Part shown: positions 8,407 through 17,777 of the stretch, one piece after another
How the letters are laid out: every line of letters starts with the position of its first letter
Numbering within the stretch: position 1 is the stretch's first letter
Source of the DNA: Spirosoma aureum
GTDB lineage: Bacteria; Bacteroidota; Bacteroidia; Cytophagales; Spirosomataceae
DNA: 64,000 bases
Direction: 5' to 3'
NCBI RefSeq assembly: GCF_011604685.1
Contig: NZ_CP050063.1
Location: 2,812,501-2,876,500 of the forward strand
Program-made: the position numbers and the translations under genes
Notes under the pieces: model-generated
Databases searched by the model: none
Told to the model about the DNA's origin: nothing
The model's input: only the letters and a program-made list of their open reading frames with translations

Positions 8407-9717
8407 ATGTCTGAAACCCTATCGCTGGTCTGGCTCAGGCGCGATTTACGTTTACACGATAATGCGGCTTTATACCATGCTCTCAGAAGCGGCCGTCCTG
8501 TTCTTCCCCTATTTATTTTCGACCGTATCATTCTCGATAACCTGGAAGATCGGCACGATCGGCGTGTTGAGTTTATTATTCAGGAAATCAACCGTCTGCG
8601 CGATGAGCTGGCTCAAATGGGCTCTGCGCTTATTGTTCGATATGGCAAACCGATTGATGTCTGGAAAGAACTAGTGAAGCAGTACAACATAGGCGATGTG
8701 TTTACGAATCACGACTATGAGGTTTATGCAAAAGACCGCGACAAAGCAGTTTGCGAACTATTGGCCGAACGAGGAATTGGCTTTCATACCAGTAAAGATC
8801 AGGTGATTTTTGAGCGCGATGAGGTGCTGAGTGGCAGCAAATCGCCTTACACTGTATTTACGCCTTACAGCCGTAACTGGCACGGGAAGCTAAATGCATT
8901 TTATTTGAAATCATACCCGACGAAACAGTACTTCAGGCAGTTCTACAAAACTGGCGCATTAAGTATCCCAACGTTAGACGAAATGAATTTTCGACCAGTA
9001 GGGGAGCCCTTCCCGGCACGGACGGTTGCCGATAAGCTACTGAGCAAGTATGGCGAAACACGCGATTTCCCGGCTTTGCGGCATGGTACGAGCCAATTGA
9101 GCATTCACCTGCGATTTGGTACAATCAGCATTCGTGAGCTGGCGAGACAGGCAAAGAAAGCCGACGACAGAACGTTTCTGAATGAACTCTGCTGGCGGGA
9201 CTTTTATTTTCAGGTTCTCGACCATTTTCCACACGTGGAGAAACACTCGTTCCGACGCGACTATGATCACATCAAATGGCGGAACAGGGAAGACGAATTT
9301 GAGGCCTGGTGCCGGGGCGAAACGGGTTATCCAATCGTAGATGCGGGTATGCGCCAGTTGAATACCATCGGCTGGATGCACAATAGAGTCCGAATGATTA
9401 CGGCTAGTTTTCTGTGCAAGCATCTACTCATCGACTGGCGGTGGGGCGAGGCGTATTTCGGTAAAAAACTGCGGGATTACGATCTTTCGGCCAACAACGG
9501 TGGCTGGCAGTGGGCGGCTGGTTCTGGAACAGATGCTGCTCCGTATTTCCGGGTTTTCAATCCAACGCTACAGGCTCAGAAATTTGACCCAAAAGGCGAA
9601 TACATTCGCCATTGGGTACCTGAATTGAATAGCCTGAATTATCCACAACCTATAGTTGAGCATGCTATGGCACGGCAACGGGCAGTTGATACGTATAAAA
9701 AAGGATTGGCAAAGTAA
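8407..9717 (+). CDS. phrB: deoxyribodipyrimidine photolyase (cryptochrome/photolyase family)
   Basis: This 436-residue FAD enzyme repairs UV-made cyclobutane pyrimidine dimers with blue light. The N-terminal antenna-binding Rossmann domain starts SLVWLRRDLRLHDNAALYHA. The C-terminal FAD-binding helical domain shows LSIHLRFGTISIREL, ELCWRDFYFQVL, GYPIVDAGMRQLNTIGWMHN and DWRWGEAYFGKKLRDYDLS. It continues NNGGWQWAAGSGTDAAPYF, the signature of class I photolyases. Length is slightly below the 470 residues of E. coli PhrB but complete at both ends. Cryptochrome function cannot be excluded, but conservation of the DNA-facing WMHNR region favours repair. Confidence 0.94.
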   Translation: MSETLSLVWLRRDLRLHDNAALYHALRSGRPVLPLFIFDRIILDNLEDRHDRRVEFIIQEINRLRDELAQMGSALIVRYGKPIDVWKELVKQYNIGDVFTNHDYEVYAKDRDKAVCELLAERGIGFHTSKDQVIFERDEVLSGSKSPYTVFTPYSRNWHGKLNAFYLKSYPTKQYFRQFYKTGALSIPTLDEMNFRPVGEPFPARTVADKLLSKYGETRDFPALRHGTSQLSIHLRFGTISIRELARQAKKADDRTFLNELCWRDFYFQVLDHFPHVEKHSFRRDYDHIKWRNREDEFEAWCRGETGYPIVDAGMRQLNTIGWMHNRVRMITASFLCKHLLIDWRWGEAYFGKKLRDYDLSANNGGWQWAAGSGTDAAPYFRVFNPTLQAQKFDPKGEYIRHWVPELNSLNYPQPIVEHAMARQRAVDTYKKGLAK

Positions 9718-9780
9718 AACGTATCGTTTCCAGGCTTTTTGTTTCTTTCCTGCCTCGACCTGGTTTTCTGCTCAAACGGT

Positions 9781-12138
9781 ATGAATTTTCGGCTATTCCT
9801 GATCATGTTTGTTTGTTTTCTTCAAACAATCCCTTTGTTGGCCCAGCAGCGGTTCCGCCTGAGCGTCATTGTGCGGGATGCAACCACTAAAAAACCAATT
9901 CCTGGAGCTAGTCTGTTTATTGCTGAAACGAAATCGGGTGCGCGTGCCGACAGTCTGGGCGTTATTACAATCAATCATCCGCCAGGGATTCTGACCTTGT
10001 ATATTTCCGCTGTTGGCTATATCAGGGGCCGGGAAGCCAGTATACTTGACGCAAATAAAAAGATTGAGTACTACCTCCAACCGCGCTCCACTGACCTCGA
10101 AGAAGTTGATGTGAGAGCTGTGCGGGCCGATAAAAACATTCGATCGGCGCAGATGGGGCAAATTCAGCTTAGTATGCCCGAACTGAAGCGTATGCCGGTG
10201 GTGCTGGGCGAACCCGATATCCTGAAGGCGCTATCGCTTCAGGCTGGTGTTACAACTGCTGGCGAGGGAGCTGGTGGATTTAACGTTCGCGGTGGTCGTG
10301 CTGATCAGAATTTAGTCTTGGTTGATGGCGCTCCTTTGTTTAATACATCGCATTTACTTGGCTTCTATACCAATGTTAATCCCGATCTGGTACAGGATGT
10401 TAGCCTGAGTAAAGGAGCTTTTTCGGCACAATATGGAGGGCGTGTATCGTCATTGCTGCTGATGAGTACCCGAAATGGGAACAAAGATGGCTGGCGAGTA
10501 TCGGGGGGGCTTAGTCCGGTTAGTGTGCGGGCTGTGGTCGATGGGCCGATTACGAAAAAGCTTACCTTACTGGCTGGCGGACGAATTGCTTTCCCGAACT
10601 ATCTGCTGCAATTATTTCCATCAGCGAGTGTTAAAAATAGTAGGGCCTTCTTTTTTGACGGTAATCTCAAACTAACCTATACCCCAGATGATCGGAACAC
10701 GATTTCGCTGTCGGCATATCGTAGTCAGGATAATTTCCGATTTCCGGGGGATACATTATACGGCTGGAAGTCAGACGTACTGACGGGGCGCTGGAGTTAT
10801 CTCATCCGGCCGAATCTGCAATTCAGTTTGACAGGTTTATATAGTGGCTATCATCTGAATGTAGACGGTGTTACACCTGGCCTAACATTCCGATTCTCGT
10901 CGTATATCGAGCAGCGGGAAGGCAAAGCCGACTTATTTTACACCATTAGGCAAAAACACAAAATTCAAACGGGAGTCAATGGCATTATTTATGGAATTCA
11001 AACGGGCAATGTTCAGCCTACCGGTGAAAATTCCAGTATAAACTCTAAACGAATAGATCCGGAACGCGGCCGCGAACTAGGTGCTTATATCAATACCGAA
11101 TGGGAGTTAACACCTAAAATTTCCTTTCAGGCGGGGTTACGCTACTCGGCCTTTGCTTTGCTGGGGTCACGCACCGTTTATGGCTATGATCAAAGTGTGC
11201 CGCGCTCGCCCGAAACGGTTACGGATTCTATACACTATGGAAAAGGACAATCCATTCAGACGTATGGTGGACTGGAGCCCCGGCTTTCGCTCCGTGTGCA
11301 GATTGCTAAACATGCGGCTATTAAGGCCAGTGCAGGCCGAACGCGCCAGTATGTAAATCTGGTTTCAAATACAACGGCGATTACACCACTCGATTTCTGG
11401 AAACTGAGCGACCGCTATGTGCCTCCCCAAATTGCGGATCAGGTATCGTTGGGGCTGTTTCAGAACCTGCGGGAAAATGCAATTGAAGTCAGTATAGAGG
11501 GTTATTACAAGCGCTTGCAGAACCAGATTGAATACCGCTATGGGGCGAATCTGATTCTGAATCCAACGCTCGAAACCGCCTTATTACAGGCCTCCGGACG
11601 AGCTTATGGTGTTGAGTTAGGGGTCAGCAGTAATAAAGGGCGGTTAACGGGGCAACTCAATTATACATACGCACGGTCACTGATCGCCGTGCAGACGCCT
11701 TTCGATGAACTGCGGATCAATGGTGGCGATTATTATCCGTCTTATATTGACCGGCCTCATACCCTAAACATTCAGGCTCGCTGGGCCATGTCGCATAACT
11801 GGTCATTCTCGACAAATTTTGTTTATTATACGGGCGTGCCAGCCACTTATCCCGATGGCCAATATACCTATAATGGCGAACCCGTTCAGGACTACTCGCG
11901 CCGTAATGCTGACCGGATTCCTGACTATCATCGGTTGGATGTGGCTTTCTCGAAAGACACTCGTTTTACGAAAGCACAACGGCGGTATGGAATCTGGACA
12001 TTAGGCATTTATAATCTTTATGCTCATAAAAATCCCTATTCCATCTACTTCACTCGCTATAATCAACGGACTGAGTCTTATCGATTATCCGTATTTGGAA
12101 CATTAATTCCTTCAGTCGCCTATAATTTCTATTTTTGA
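9781..12138 (+). CDS. TonB-dependent receptor with CarboxypepD_reg domain
   Basis: This 785-residue outer-membrane receptor starts at the ATG at 9781, which begins the signal peptide (MNFRLFLIMFVCFLQTIPLLA); an upstream TTG adds 14 unlikely residues. The domain order is a CarboxypepD_reg-like beta-sandwich (about 25-110; VRDATTKKPIPGASLF), a plug (about 135-245; GGFNVRGGRADQNLVLVDGA and FSAQYGGRVSSLL), and a beta-barrel ending with a terminal Phe (VAYNFYF), the BAM signal. It is shorter than SusC-type receptors and has no SusD. One base separates it from a DUF4249 lipoprotein, the usual partner of this receptor subfamily in Bacteroidota. The ligand is unknown. Confidence 0.93.
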   Translation: MNFRLFLIMFVCFLQTIPLLAQQRFRLSVIVRDATTKKPIPGASLFIAETKSGARADSLGVITINHPPGILTLYISAVGYIRGREASILDANKKIEYYLQPRSTDLEEVDVRAVRADKNIRSAQMGQIQLSMPELKRMPVVLGEPDILKALSLQAGVTTAGEGAGGFNVRGGRADQNLVLVDGAPLFNTSHLLGFYTNVNPDLVQDVSLSKGAFSAQYGGRVSSLLLMSTRNGNKDGWRVSGGLSPVSVRAVVDGPITKKLTLLAGGRIAFPNYLLQLFPSASVKNSRAFFFDGNLKLTYTPDDRNTISLSAYRSQDNFRFPGDTLYGWKSDVLTGRWSYLIRPNLQFSLTGLYSGYHLNVDGVTPGLTFRFSSYIEQREGKADLFYTIRQKHKIQTGVNGIIYGIQTGNVQPTGENSSINSKRIDPERGRELGAYINTEWELTPKISFQAGLRYSAFALLGSRTVYGYDQSVPRSPETVTDSIHYGKGQSIQTYGGLEPRLSLRVQIAKHAAIKASAGRTRQYVNLVSNTTAITPLDFWKLSDRYVPPQIADQVSLGLFQNLRENAIEVSIEGYYKRLQNQIEYRYGANLILNPTLETALLQASGRAYGVELGVSSNKGRLTGQLNYTYARSLIAVQTPFDELRINGGDYYPSYIDRPHTLNIQARWAMSHNWSFSTNFVYYTGVPATYPDGQYTYNGEPVQDYSRRNADRIPDYHRLDVAFSKDTRFTKAQRRYGIWTLGIYNLYAHKNPYSIYFTRYNQRTESYRLSVFGTLIPSVAYNFYF

Positions 12139-12139
12139 G

Positions 12140-13162
12140 ATGATTCGGGTACTCGTCAGTCTATTTTTAGTAATTGCTCTTTCTGCCTGTATCGATCGGG
12201 TGGAGTTGCCCATTCGTTCCGAAGTACCCCGACTCGTAGTTGAAGGCCAGATTACGAATGAAGCCCCTCCCTATACCGTTCGACTTACTTATACAGGTAA
12301 CTATGGGGAAGCGAACGCAGCTGATCGGTTTGTGCAGGGAGCCCGGCTGCGTCTGGCCAATGATCAGGGTCGTTCAACTGGGTTTCTATCGGTCGGGTCG
12401 GGCCTTTATCAAACGTCCGATTCGACCTTTCGGGGGCAGGTCGGTAGAACCTACAGCCTGACGATCGTGCTTAGCACCGATAAACAGTATGTTACACAAC
12501 CTGAGCAAATGCCTTCGGTGCCAGCGGTCGACAGTGTATCGGGCACACTGAAACGGACAGAGAATTATGCTACACCCTACCAATATTTGTACACGATTAC
12601 AACGCGGGATCCAGCTACTGAAAAGAACTATTACCGTTGGACCGCCTATGGAGTCACGACGCGTAAATCGGTCGGAATACCCTGTACGTTAGGGAGCCCG
12701 TCAATTTGTTTTGATCGTTGCTGGACTACTGTCGTGAATAATGTAGTCAATATCTACAGCGACGATGCCATCAACGGAAATCTCATTCAAAACCGGAGTG
12801 TACTGAGCTTGCCGGTTTATGCGATTGGTCCACAACTAATGGAAGTACAGCAGTATGGCATGACACAGAGCAATTACCAGTTTTGGAAGCTTTATCAGCA
12901 ACAGAATGCTCGAACGGGTAGTATTTTTGATCCTTTACCGGCTCCTGTTACGGGCAATGTTGTCAATAGTAATGACCCTACTGATGTGGCACGTGGTTAC
13001 TTTGCGGTAACCTCCATTAGCCGAAAGCGGTTTAGAAATCAAGGGGAAGAAACGACCGGAACCGCCGTATATGGATTCATCAGTAGCCAGATTGTCCCTC
13101 CGGGCGATTGCAGGAGTACATATGGACCTGTACCGGTTTCCGAACCAGACGGCTGGCGGTAA
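12140..13162 (+). CDS. DUF4249 family lipoprotein
   Basis: This 340-residue protein has a lipoprotein signal peptide and lipobox (ALSACID, Cys17). The beginning of the mature part, LVVEGQITNEAPPYTVRLTYT, and the internal YSLTIVLSTDKQYVT match the DUF4249 family. Members sit next to CarboxypepD_reg/plug TonB receptors and probably form a surface lid or solute-binding partner, in the way SusD does for SusC. The start lies one base after the receptor stop, so translation is likely coupled. Its TAA is immediately followed by the opposing stop of the first lytic transglycosylase. Confidence 0.88.
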   Translation: MIRVLVSLFLVIALSACIDRVELPIRSEVPRLVVEGQITNEAPPYTVRLTYTGNYGEANAADRFVQGARLRLANDQGRSTGFLSVGSGLYQTSDSTFRGQVGRTYSLTIVLSTDKQYVTQPEQMPSVPAVDSVSGTLKRTENYATPYQYLYTITTRDPATEKNYYRWTAYGVTTRKSVGIPCTLGSPSICFDRCWTTVVNNVVNIYSDDAINGNLIQNRSVLSLPVYAIGPQLMEVQQYGMTQSNYQFWKLYQQQNARTGSIFDPLPAPVTGNVVNSNDPTDVARGYFAVTSISRKRFRNQGEETTGTAVYGFISSQIVPPGDCRSTYGPVPVSEPDGWR

Positions 13163-14368
13163 TTATAACTTCCACTGGACAACCCAACCCGGCTTGATTA
13201 TTTTAGGCCGTGGAATTCCAGCGAAACCTGTAGCCGGATTCATGGCGTTAAGCGTGAGGGGGATCACGCTTTTGGTTTCAGATGAAATAAGTTTGGTAGC
13301 CCGGAGGAACAGGTTACCCTGAGCGTCGATTTCATCCACAACAGCATAGAGGGCGTCGCCTGTTTTAAGAGCATCTTCGCCAATCTGAACATCTTCCGTT
13401 AAAGAAAATGTCCAGCTTTGCCCTACTTTAAGCTTGCCCGCCCGGATTAATTTCGCGGACAAATCACCAAGAAAAACAGGAGCCGAAACCGATTTGCTTT
13501 TGAGCAGCTGATTCAGAACGCTATCCATGACAACAGCCTCAGCTCGGGCGGGCCTAGGTAGCGACTCAATCGGTACACCAACGGGCTCCGGCTCTTCATC
13601 CTGAAGCCAGCCCATCCGTCGAGCCTGAGCCCGTTCCCGCTCGTAGGCATTCCCTGACGCAATGAACATGGTTGTACTCATCCCGTAGCTAGGATTCGTG
13701 AAAAGCTCTTTCATGGCCAGAATCCGATACAGGTAATAGCCCGTTTCGGCATTCATACTCATTGTATAATAATCGCGGTGGCCAACGCGTGTAATTTTAC
13801 GTTGCACCATACCGACACCACCATTATAGGCTGCTGCAACGAGTGTCCAGGAACCTAACTTCCGATAAAGGAATTGGAGATACTTACAGGCTGCTTCGGT
13901 CGATTTTCGCAGGTCTGTTCGTTCGTCATTGCCTGGAGCAATTGAAAGCCCCATATCCTGGGCAGTATCGTCCATGAATTGCCAGTAGCCAACTGCACCC
14001 GCCGACGAAACAGCATTAGACTGCCAGGCACTTTCGATGAGTGGTAAATATTTAAAATCGTTGGGTACACCATGTTTGCTCAGGATGGGTTCAATAACAG
14101 CGAAATAAGGAGCCGAGCGGGCTTTCAGACCGTTTACGTGGCTGCTGTAACCAGAACTACCGGCCAGAGCGAACGCCAGTTTTGTAGACACGTCGCCCTG
14201 TTCGGTCGGAACGGTTTCTCCGCAAAAATGAAGTCTGGTCAAGCCAACGGCGGGCCTTGGTTTTGGTGCCACCGGACGAATTGCATTTTTTTTCTGAGCA
14301 AATACAATAGGTTTATCTAGTAAACCCATGAGAATCAATAGGGAAGCAAATCGTATGGCAGAAGTCAA
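13163..14368 (-). CDS. MltD-like lytic transglycosylase (paralog 1)
   Basis: This 401-residue exported murein hydrolase has a signal peptide (MTSAIRFASLLILMGL...VFAQ), then a conserved pre-domain motif LHFCGETVP. The SLT goose-type domain has catalytic Glu112 in KYLPLIESAW, then GAVGYWQFMDDTAQDMGLS and AAAYNGGVGMVQ. This family cleaves the MurNAc-GlcNAc bond of peptidoglycan to give 1,6-anhydro ends. A linker and an extra C-terminal beta domain follow (about 305-401; WTFSLTEDVQIGEDALKTGD...GWVVQWKL), which is not LysM. It is the last of three paralogs on this strand. The stop touches the opposing DUF4249 stop with no base between. Confidence 0.9.
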   Translation of the reverse strand: MTSAIRFASLLILMGLLDKPIVFAQKKNAIRPVAPKPRPAVGLTRLHFCGETVPTEQGDVSTKLAFALAGSSGYSSHVNGLKARSAPYFAVIEPILSKHGVPNDFKYLPLIESAWQSNAVSSAGAVGYWQFMDDTAQDMGLSIAPGNDERTDLRKSTEAACKYLQFLYRKLGSWTLVAAAYNGGVGMVQRKITRVGHRDYYTMSMNAETGYYLYRILAMKELFTNPSYGMSTTMFIASGNAYERERAQARRMGWLQDEEPEPVGVPIESLPRPARAEAVVMDSVLNQLLKSKSVSAPVFLGDLSAKLIRAGKLKVGQSWTFSLTEDVQIGEDALKTGDALYAVVDEIDAQGNLFLRATKLISSETKSVIPLTLNAMNPATGFAGIPRPKIIKPGWVVQWKL

Positions 14369-14468
14369 AACAGTTGGTTGATGGTTCAGCCCATAGACAA
14401 CAAAACTACTGAAAGGTTTAGTTCAGTGCAATTAGGTTACGTTGGTGCTGTGAAAAGAAAGCTCAAAT

Positions 14469-15731
14469 CTATAAGGCTCTCCAAGTCAGTATCCAACCCG
14501 ATTTGACCTGATCCATATCGGGCAGTTTAATGCCAATGCGCCCTGTTGACGCATCTACCGCTGCGAGCGCAAGATTATAGGTATGTTTTTCATCGGCTGA
14601 GTACAGTTTGTCGGCCCGAAGGAATAATTTCCCAGACTTGGTGTCAATATCTTCCACAACAGCATAAAGCACATCTCCTTCATCCACATCCTTCCCTCCG
14701 GCAATGCCGTCGCGGGTGAGGTGAAAGACCCAAACTTGACCACGTTGCAAACTTGCCGATTCGGATAACTGCGCCTTTATGCCACTCAAAAATACATCGG
14801 CCGCGTTAGGTAATGGAATATCATCAATACGATCATTTACTACCGTCTGCGATTCCGCTACGGGTGTATTCACCGCTACCTGGGTCGCTTCATTCATGAC
14901 AACTTCTGGCAGTAAGACTTCATCATCGGCCTCATCCGAATCCGGGGAGAGAGGCTGGCTCAGATAGGCAATCATCTGAGCTGAAAGAAGACCTTCATAG
15001 CACCGGTAATTGGAAAACAACTCTTTGAAAGCCAGAATCCGATACAGGTATTTTCCTGTCTCCGCATTTAGTCGCAGATAATAGTAATCACGCTGCTGTT
15101 GCCGACGAATATTTCCCAATAAAGCACCAATACCATTGTTATAGGCGGCAGCGGCCAGGGTCCAGGAACCGAGCCGATTATAAAGGTAGTTTAGATACCG
15201 GCAGGCTGCTTCGGTCGATTTTACCAGATTTCGGCGTTCGTCATAGCCAGGTCGAATCGATAAGCCTAATTCGCGGGCAGTAGCAGGCATAAACTGCCAG
15301 TAACCAACGGCTCCCTTGGGGGAAACGGCAAAGCCAGTTAAGGCACTTTCAACCAAAGGTAGGTACTTAAAATCCGATGGGATGCGATGACGGGCTAGTA
15401 TCGGTTCAATAATCGGAAAAAACGAAGCAGCTCGTTGCCGAATACGGAATAAAGCCTGGTTCTGATTCGTATTGACTACTAAAGCTGATACAAGCCTTCG
15501 GGCAACCGTTTCCTCGTGAAGTGGCACAGACTCTCCGCAGAAATATACGGGAGGAAGCAGTGGTTTCAGGTTTGGTTCAAAGGAGATCCCAATTGTGGAT
15601 GTGGTGACAGAAACTTGTGAACTTGTCGGTGCTGACAAAGTGAAAGCGTACAATTGACTTGTTGACGCTAGTATTCCTGTTGCCAGTGATAACGAAACTA
15701 AGAAATGCATTAGAACTGTTAGTACTTTCAT
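14469..15731 (-). CDS. MltD-like lytic transglycosylase (paralog 2)
   Basis: This 420-residue close paralog of the neighbour 100 bp downstream has a signal peptide (MKVLTVLMHFLVSLSLATGILA). The conserved VYFCGESVPLHEETVARRL precedes the SLT domain with catalytic Glu128 in FKYLPLVESAL, then GYWQFMPATARELGLS and AAAYNNGIGALL. It has the same C-terminal beta domain (VWVFHLTRDGIAGG, DEGDVLYAVVEDID, GWILTWRAL). The first SLT copy has Gly-Gly after Asn, where this one reads NNG. The two genes look like a local duplication. No LysM repeats are present, unlike E. coli MltD, so the C-terminal domain may do the targeting. Confidence 0.9.
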   Translation of the reverse strand: MKVLTVLMHFLVSLSLATGILASTSQLYAFTLSAPTSSQVSVTTSTIGISFEPNLKPLLPPVYFCGESVPLHEETVARRLVSALVVNTNQNQALFRIRQRAASFFPIIEPILARHRIPSDFKYLPLVESALTGFAVSPKGAVGYWQFMPATARELGLSIRPGYDERRNLVKSTEAACRYLNYLYNRLGSWTLAAAAYNNGIGALLGNIRRQQQRDYYYLRLNAETGKYLYRILAFKELFSNYRCYEGLLSAQMIAYLSQPLSPDSDEADDEVLLPEVVMNEATQVAVNTPVAESQTVVNDRIDDIPLPNAADVFLSGIKAQLSESASLQRGQVWVFHLTRDGIAGGKDVDEGDVLYAVVEDIDTKSGKLFLRADKLYSADEKHTYNLALAAVDASTGRIGIKLPDMDQVKSGWILTWRAL

Positions 15732-15776
15732 CTATAGGTTATACCATTCAGACTTTATTTTTTGTCTACAGTTACA

Positions 15777-16157
15777 CTACAGATGGGTATTTTTCATCCC
15801 CAACGAAACAACCCGCGCCGTCAATCCGATATAGTTGATGGGGGGTGATCCTAACGAAAAATGCTGTTCTGGAGCAACAGAGAAGAAATTTTGATTCAGC
15901 TTGTGCGAGTTGCTTGCGCCCCAAACGATACCAATCTCTGAAACGGATGAAATTTTCTGTTTGGTTATGGAAACCCTATTTTGGCCGTCGCCAAACTGTA
16001 CAATGTCAAGTAAGATCGCCCCTTGGAATCCTTCAGGCTGCCATTGATATACCCGCGAATAACCAACAGTGGGATGGGTTGATCCATTGATCTCCAGAGA
16101 TTGGCCGGGAATTTGTGAGCAGGAGAAAAAAAACGAACTGCGTGTAGAAGTGTTCAT
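15777..16157 (-). CDS. hypothetical protein (uncertain)
   Basis: An open frame of 126 residues from an ATG at 16157 lies between two lytic transglycosylase genes. The sequence is beta-rich, with SQIPGQSLEINGST, VYQWQPEGFQGAILLDIVQF and YIGLTARVVSLG. This is reminiscent of a piece of an Ig-like or other extracellular beta domain, but I recognise no family. There is no convincing signal peptide; a hydrophobic FFFSC near the start could be the remains of one. A shorter frame is open on the other strand, so coding is not certain. It could be the remnant of a larger surface protein. Confidence 0.35.
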   Translation of the reverse strand: MNTSTRSSFFFSCSQIPGQSLEINGSTHPTVGYSRVYQWQPEGFQGAILLDIVQFGDGQNRVSITKQKISSVSEIGIVWGASNSHKLNQNFFSVAPEQHFSLGSPPINYIGLTARVVSLGMKNTHL

Positions 16158-16630
16158 ACATATAGATTAAATTCTGTCCACTGAGAATATTAATCAAGAT
16201 GTATGCCTTATGCCTGAAAAAAAAAGTACTATATTTTTTAGGCTTATATAAACAAGAAAGATGGCATGAAAATGCTTTTTACCTTAATGAAACGATCACT
16301 TAGGTGAAATGAAAGCTAATTTAGAATAGCTAAAAAGCTACAATTGGATGACAATTTGCTTATACTAAATCGGGCTATGTAGTACGTATCTGAAACGTAA
16401 GCCTTATCAGTTTCATAACCTTCCCATCATCCTCAACGTAAAGCCGAAGGATGTTTTATTCTCTAAGAATAAAACATCCTTCGGCTTTAGCATTTTCTCT
16501 GGACGTACTAATGAATAGCCAGCCAATAATTGAGAATAAACTTGGTTCTAAAAGCTGCTAGTGAACCATTCACTTCCATTTTATCACCACCAGACCAGGG
16601 TTGCTGGCGTGTGAGTAGCTATAATATAAC
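16158..16630. other. 473-bp intergenic region
   Basis: This AT-rich spacer lies between the end of the third lytic transglycosylase and the uncertain gene at 15777-16157. Apart from the perfect hairpin at 16439-16489 I see no ORF, RNA gene or repeat in it. Confidence 0.4.
16439..16489 (-). terminator. perfect 24-bp hairpin downstream of lytic transglycosylase 3
   Basis: A perfect 24-bp stem (16439-16462 with 16466-16489; inner sequence AAGCCGAAGGATGTTTTATT) has only a 3-nt loop. It lies about 140 bases past the stop of the minus-strand transglycosylase. AT-rich inner and GC-rich outer halves suit a terminator or mRNA-end structure. The length and perfection are unusual for a simple terminator. 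Confidence 0.6.
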
Positions 16631-17746
16631 CTAAAGCCAATCCCAGAAATGGAGGGGGCGAATGCCTTCACCTTCCCCTTTTTTCCATTGCAGGATACGG
16701 GGCCTACGGAATCGCAGGACCATCAGACCCATCATCAATTTTTTGATGGGTAAGCCGGAATTTTGCTTTTCCAGGTCAGCATTTGGCAAATCTGATCGCA
16801 TTTTTGCCGACGTGGCCATGGCAATGAACTGTTCCGTGTCGGAAGGGGCCTTTGTCAGCGCCGTATTAGGACGTGGTCCCCAGGTAGGATCAGTATAGTC
16901 GGCGTCGACGAGTTCAACGGTTGGTGCGTCTTTGATTTTCTTCGGAAGCGCCAATGGTTTGTGCCAGCTTGGCAATGGCTTCATCAATTGCTCGATCGTC
17001 GACGTGCGAAGCAGTAAGGCATACTGACGAGGGTTACTCAATAATTCTTTATAAGCCAGAATGCGGAACAGATAGTGGCTCGTTTCGCGATGTAGCCGTA
17101 ACTTATAATAATTTGAGTGACCCTGCTGCTCCATTTTGTTCTGGATGTGTGTAATACCACCATTATAGGCAGCAGCAACGAGCGTCCAGGAACCCAATTG
17201 ACCATACAACTGGTGTAGGTATCGACAAACGGCTATGGTTGCTTTTTCAAGATCATATCGTTCGTCAAGTTTCTTGGTCACGGTAAGACCCAATTCCCGG
17301 GCGGTTTCGGGCATGAGTTGCCAATAGCCCGATGCGCCTTTAGGCGATACGCAGTCATTGACCAACGCACTTTCGGCTAGTGGCATAAACCGAAAATCAC
17401 GCGGAATTTTGTACTTCCGAAGGATCGGATCGATGATCGGGAAAAAGGTCGAAGCCCGACTGCGGAGATCGAAAAGGCATTCTTCCTGAGCGCCGTATGT
17501 GCGTAGGGTTTGCAGCCACCGGCGGGATACGCGGGGTTCGTGAACCGGAACTTCTTCTCCGCAAAAATAGATGGGGAAAACGCGTCTGGAGGAGTCGACA
17601 ACCAGTAACGCGGGGTTGTTCAGGCCGTTTGACGACGGAAGCGATCGGCTCGTATCGGCCCCCCATTTGGGTGGGGCGACAACCGGCGTAGCAACGCTCG
17701 GTTTTATCGCGGCCATGAGCAGTGAAAAACTTACTTCTTTAATCAA
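16631..17746 (-). CDS. MltD-like lytic transglycosylase (paralog 3)
   Basis: This is the third paralog, 371 residues. IYFCGEEVPVHEPRVSRRW comes before the SLT domain with catalytic Glu125 (FRFMPLAESALV), then GYWQLMPETARELGL and AAAYNGGITHIQ. It lacks the C-terminal beta domain of its two neighbours. Instead it has a linker and a basic tail (LRFRRPRILQWKKGEGEG, RPLHFWDWL). The start is uncertain: a TTG at 17746 gives a weak signal peptide (MIKEVSFSLLMAAIKPSVA), and an ATG ten codons in is the alternative. The recQ terminator just upstream (17778-17802) argues against a much earlier start. It acts on periplasmic peptidoglycan. Confidence 0.85.
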   Translation of the reverse strand: MIKEVSFSLLMAAIKPSVATPVVAPPKWGADTSRSLPSSNGLNNPALLVVDSSRRVFPIYFCGEEVPVHEPRVSRRWLQTLRTYGAQEECLFDLRSRASTFFPIIDPILRKYKIPRDFRFMPLAESALVNDCVSPKGASGYWQLMPETARELGLTVTKKLDERYDLEKATIAVCRYLHQLYGQLGSWTLVAAAYNGGITHIQNKMEQQGHSNYYKLRLHRETSHYLFRILAYKELLSNPRQYALLLRTSTIEQLMKPLPSWHKPLALPKKIKDAPTVELVDADYTDPTWGPRPNTALTKAPSDTEQFIAMATSAKMRSDLPNADLEKQNSGLPIKKLMMGLMVLRFRRPRILQWKKGEGEGIRPLHFWDWL

Positions 17747-17777
17747 GATAACGGTATTTGCTGTGAGACATAAGACG

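Noticed and set aside
13163..17746. prophage or conjugative element suggested by three lytic transglycosylases
   Set aside because: No phage structural, integrase, relaxase or other tra gene is present; the enzymes have Sec signals and look like cell-wall genes.
16631..17746. frameshifted loss of the C-terminal domain in the third lytic transglycosylase
   Set aside because: Reading the bases after the SLT domain in other frames did not restore the module of its paralogs, so it looks like a truly different tail rather than a simple frameshift.
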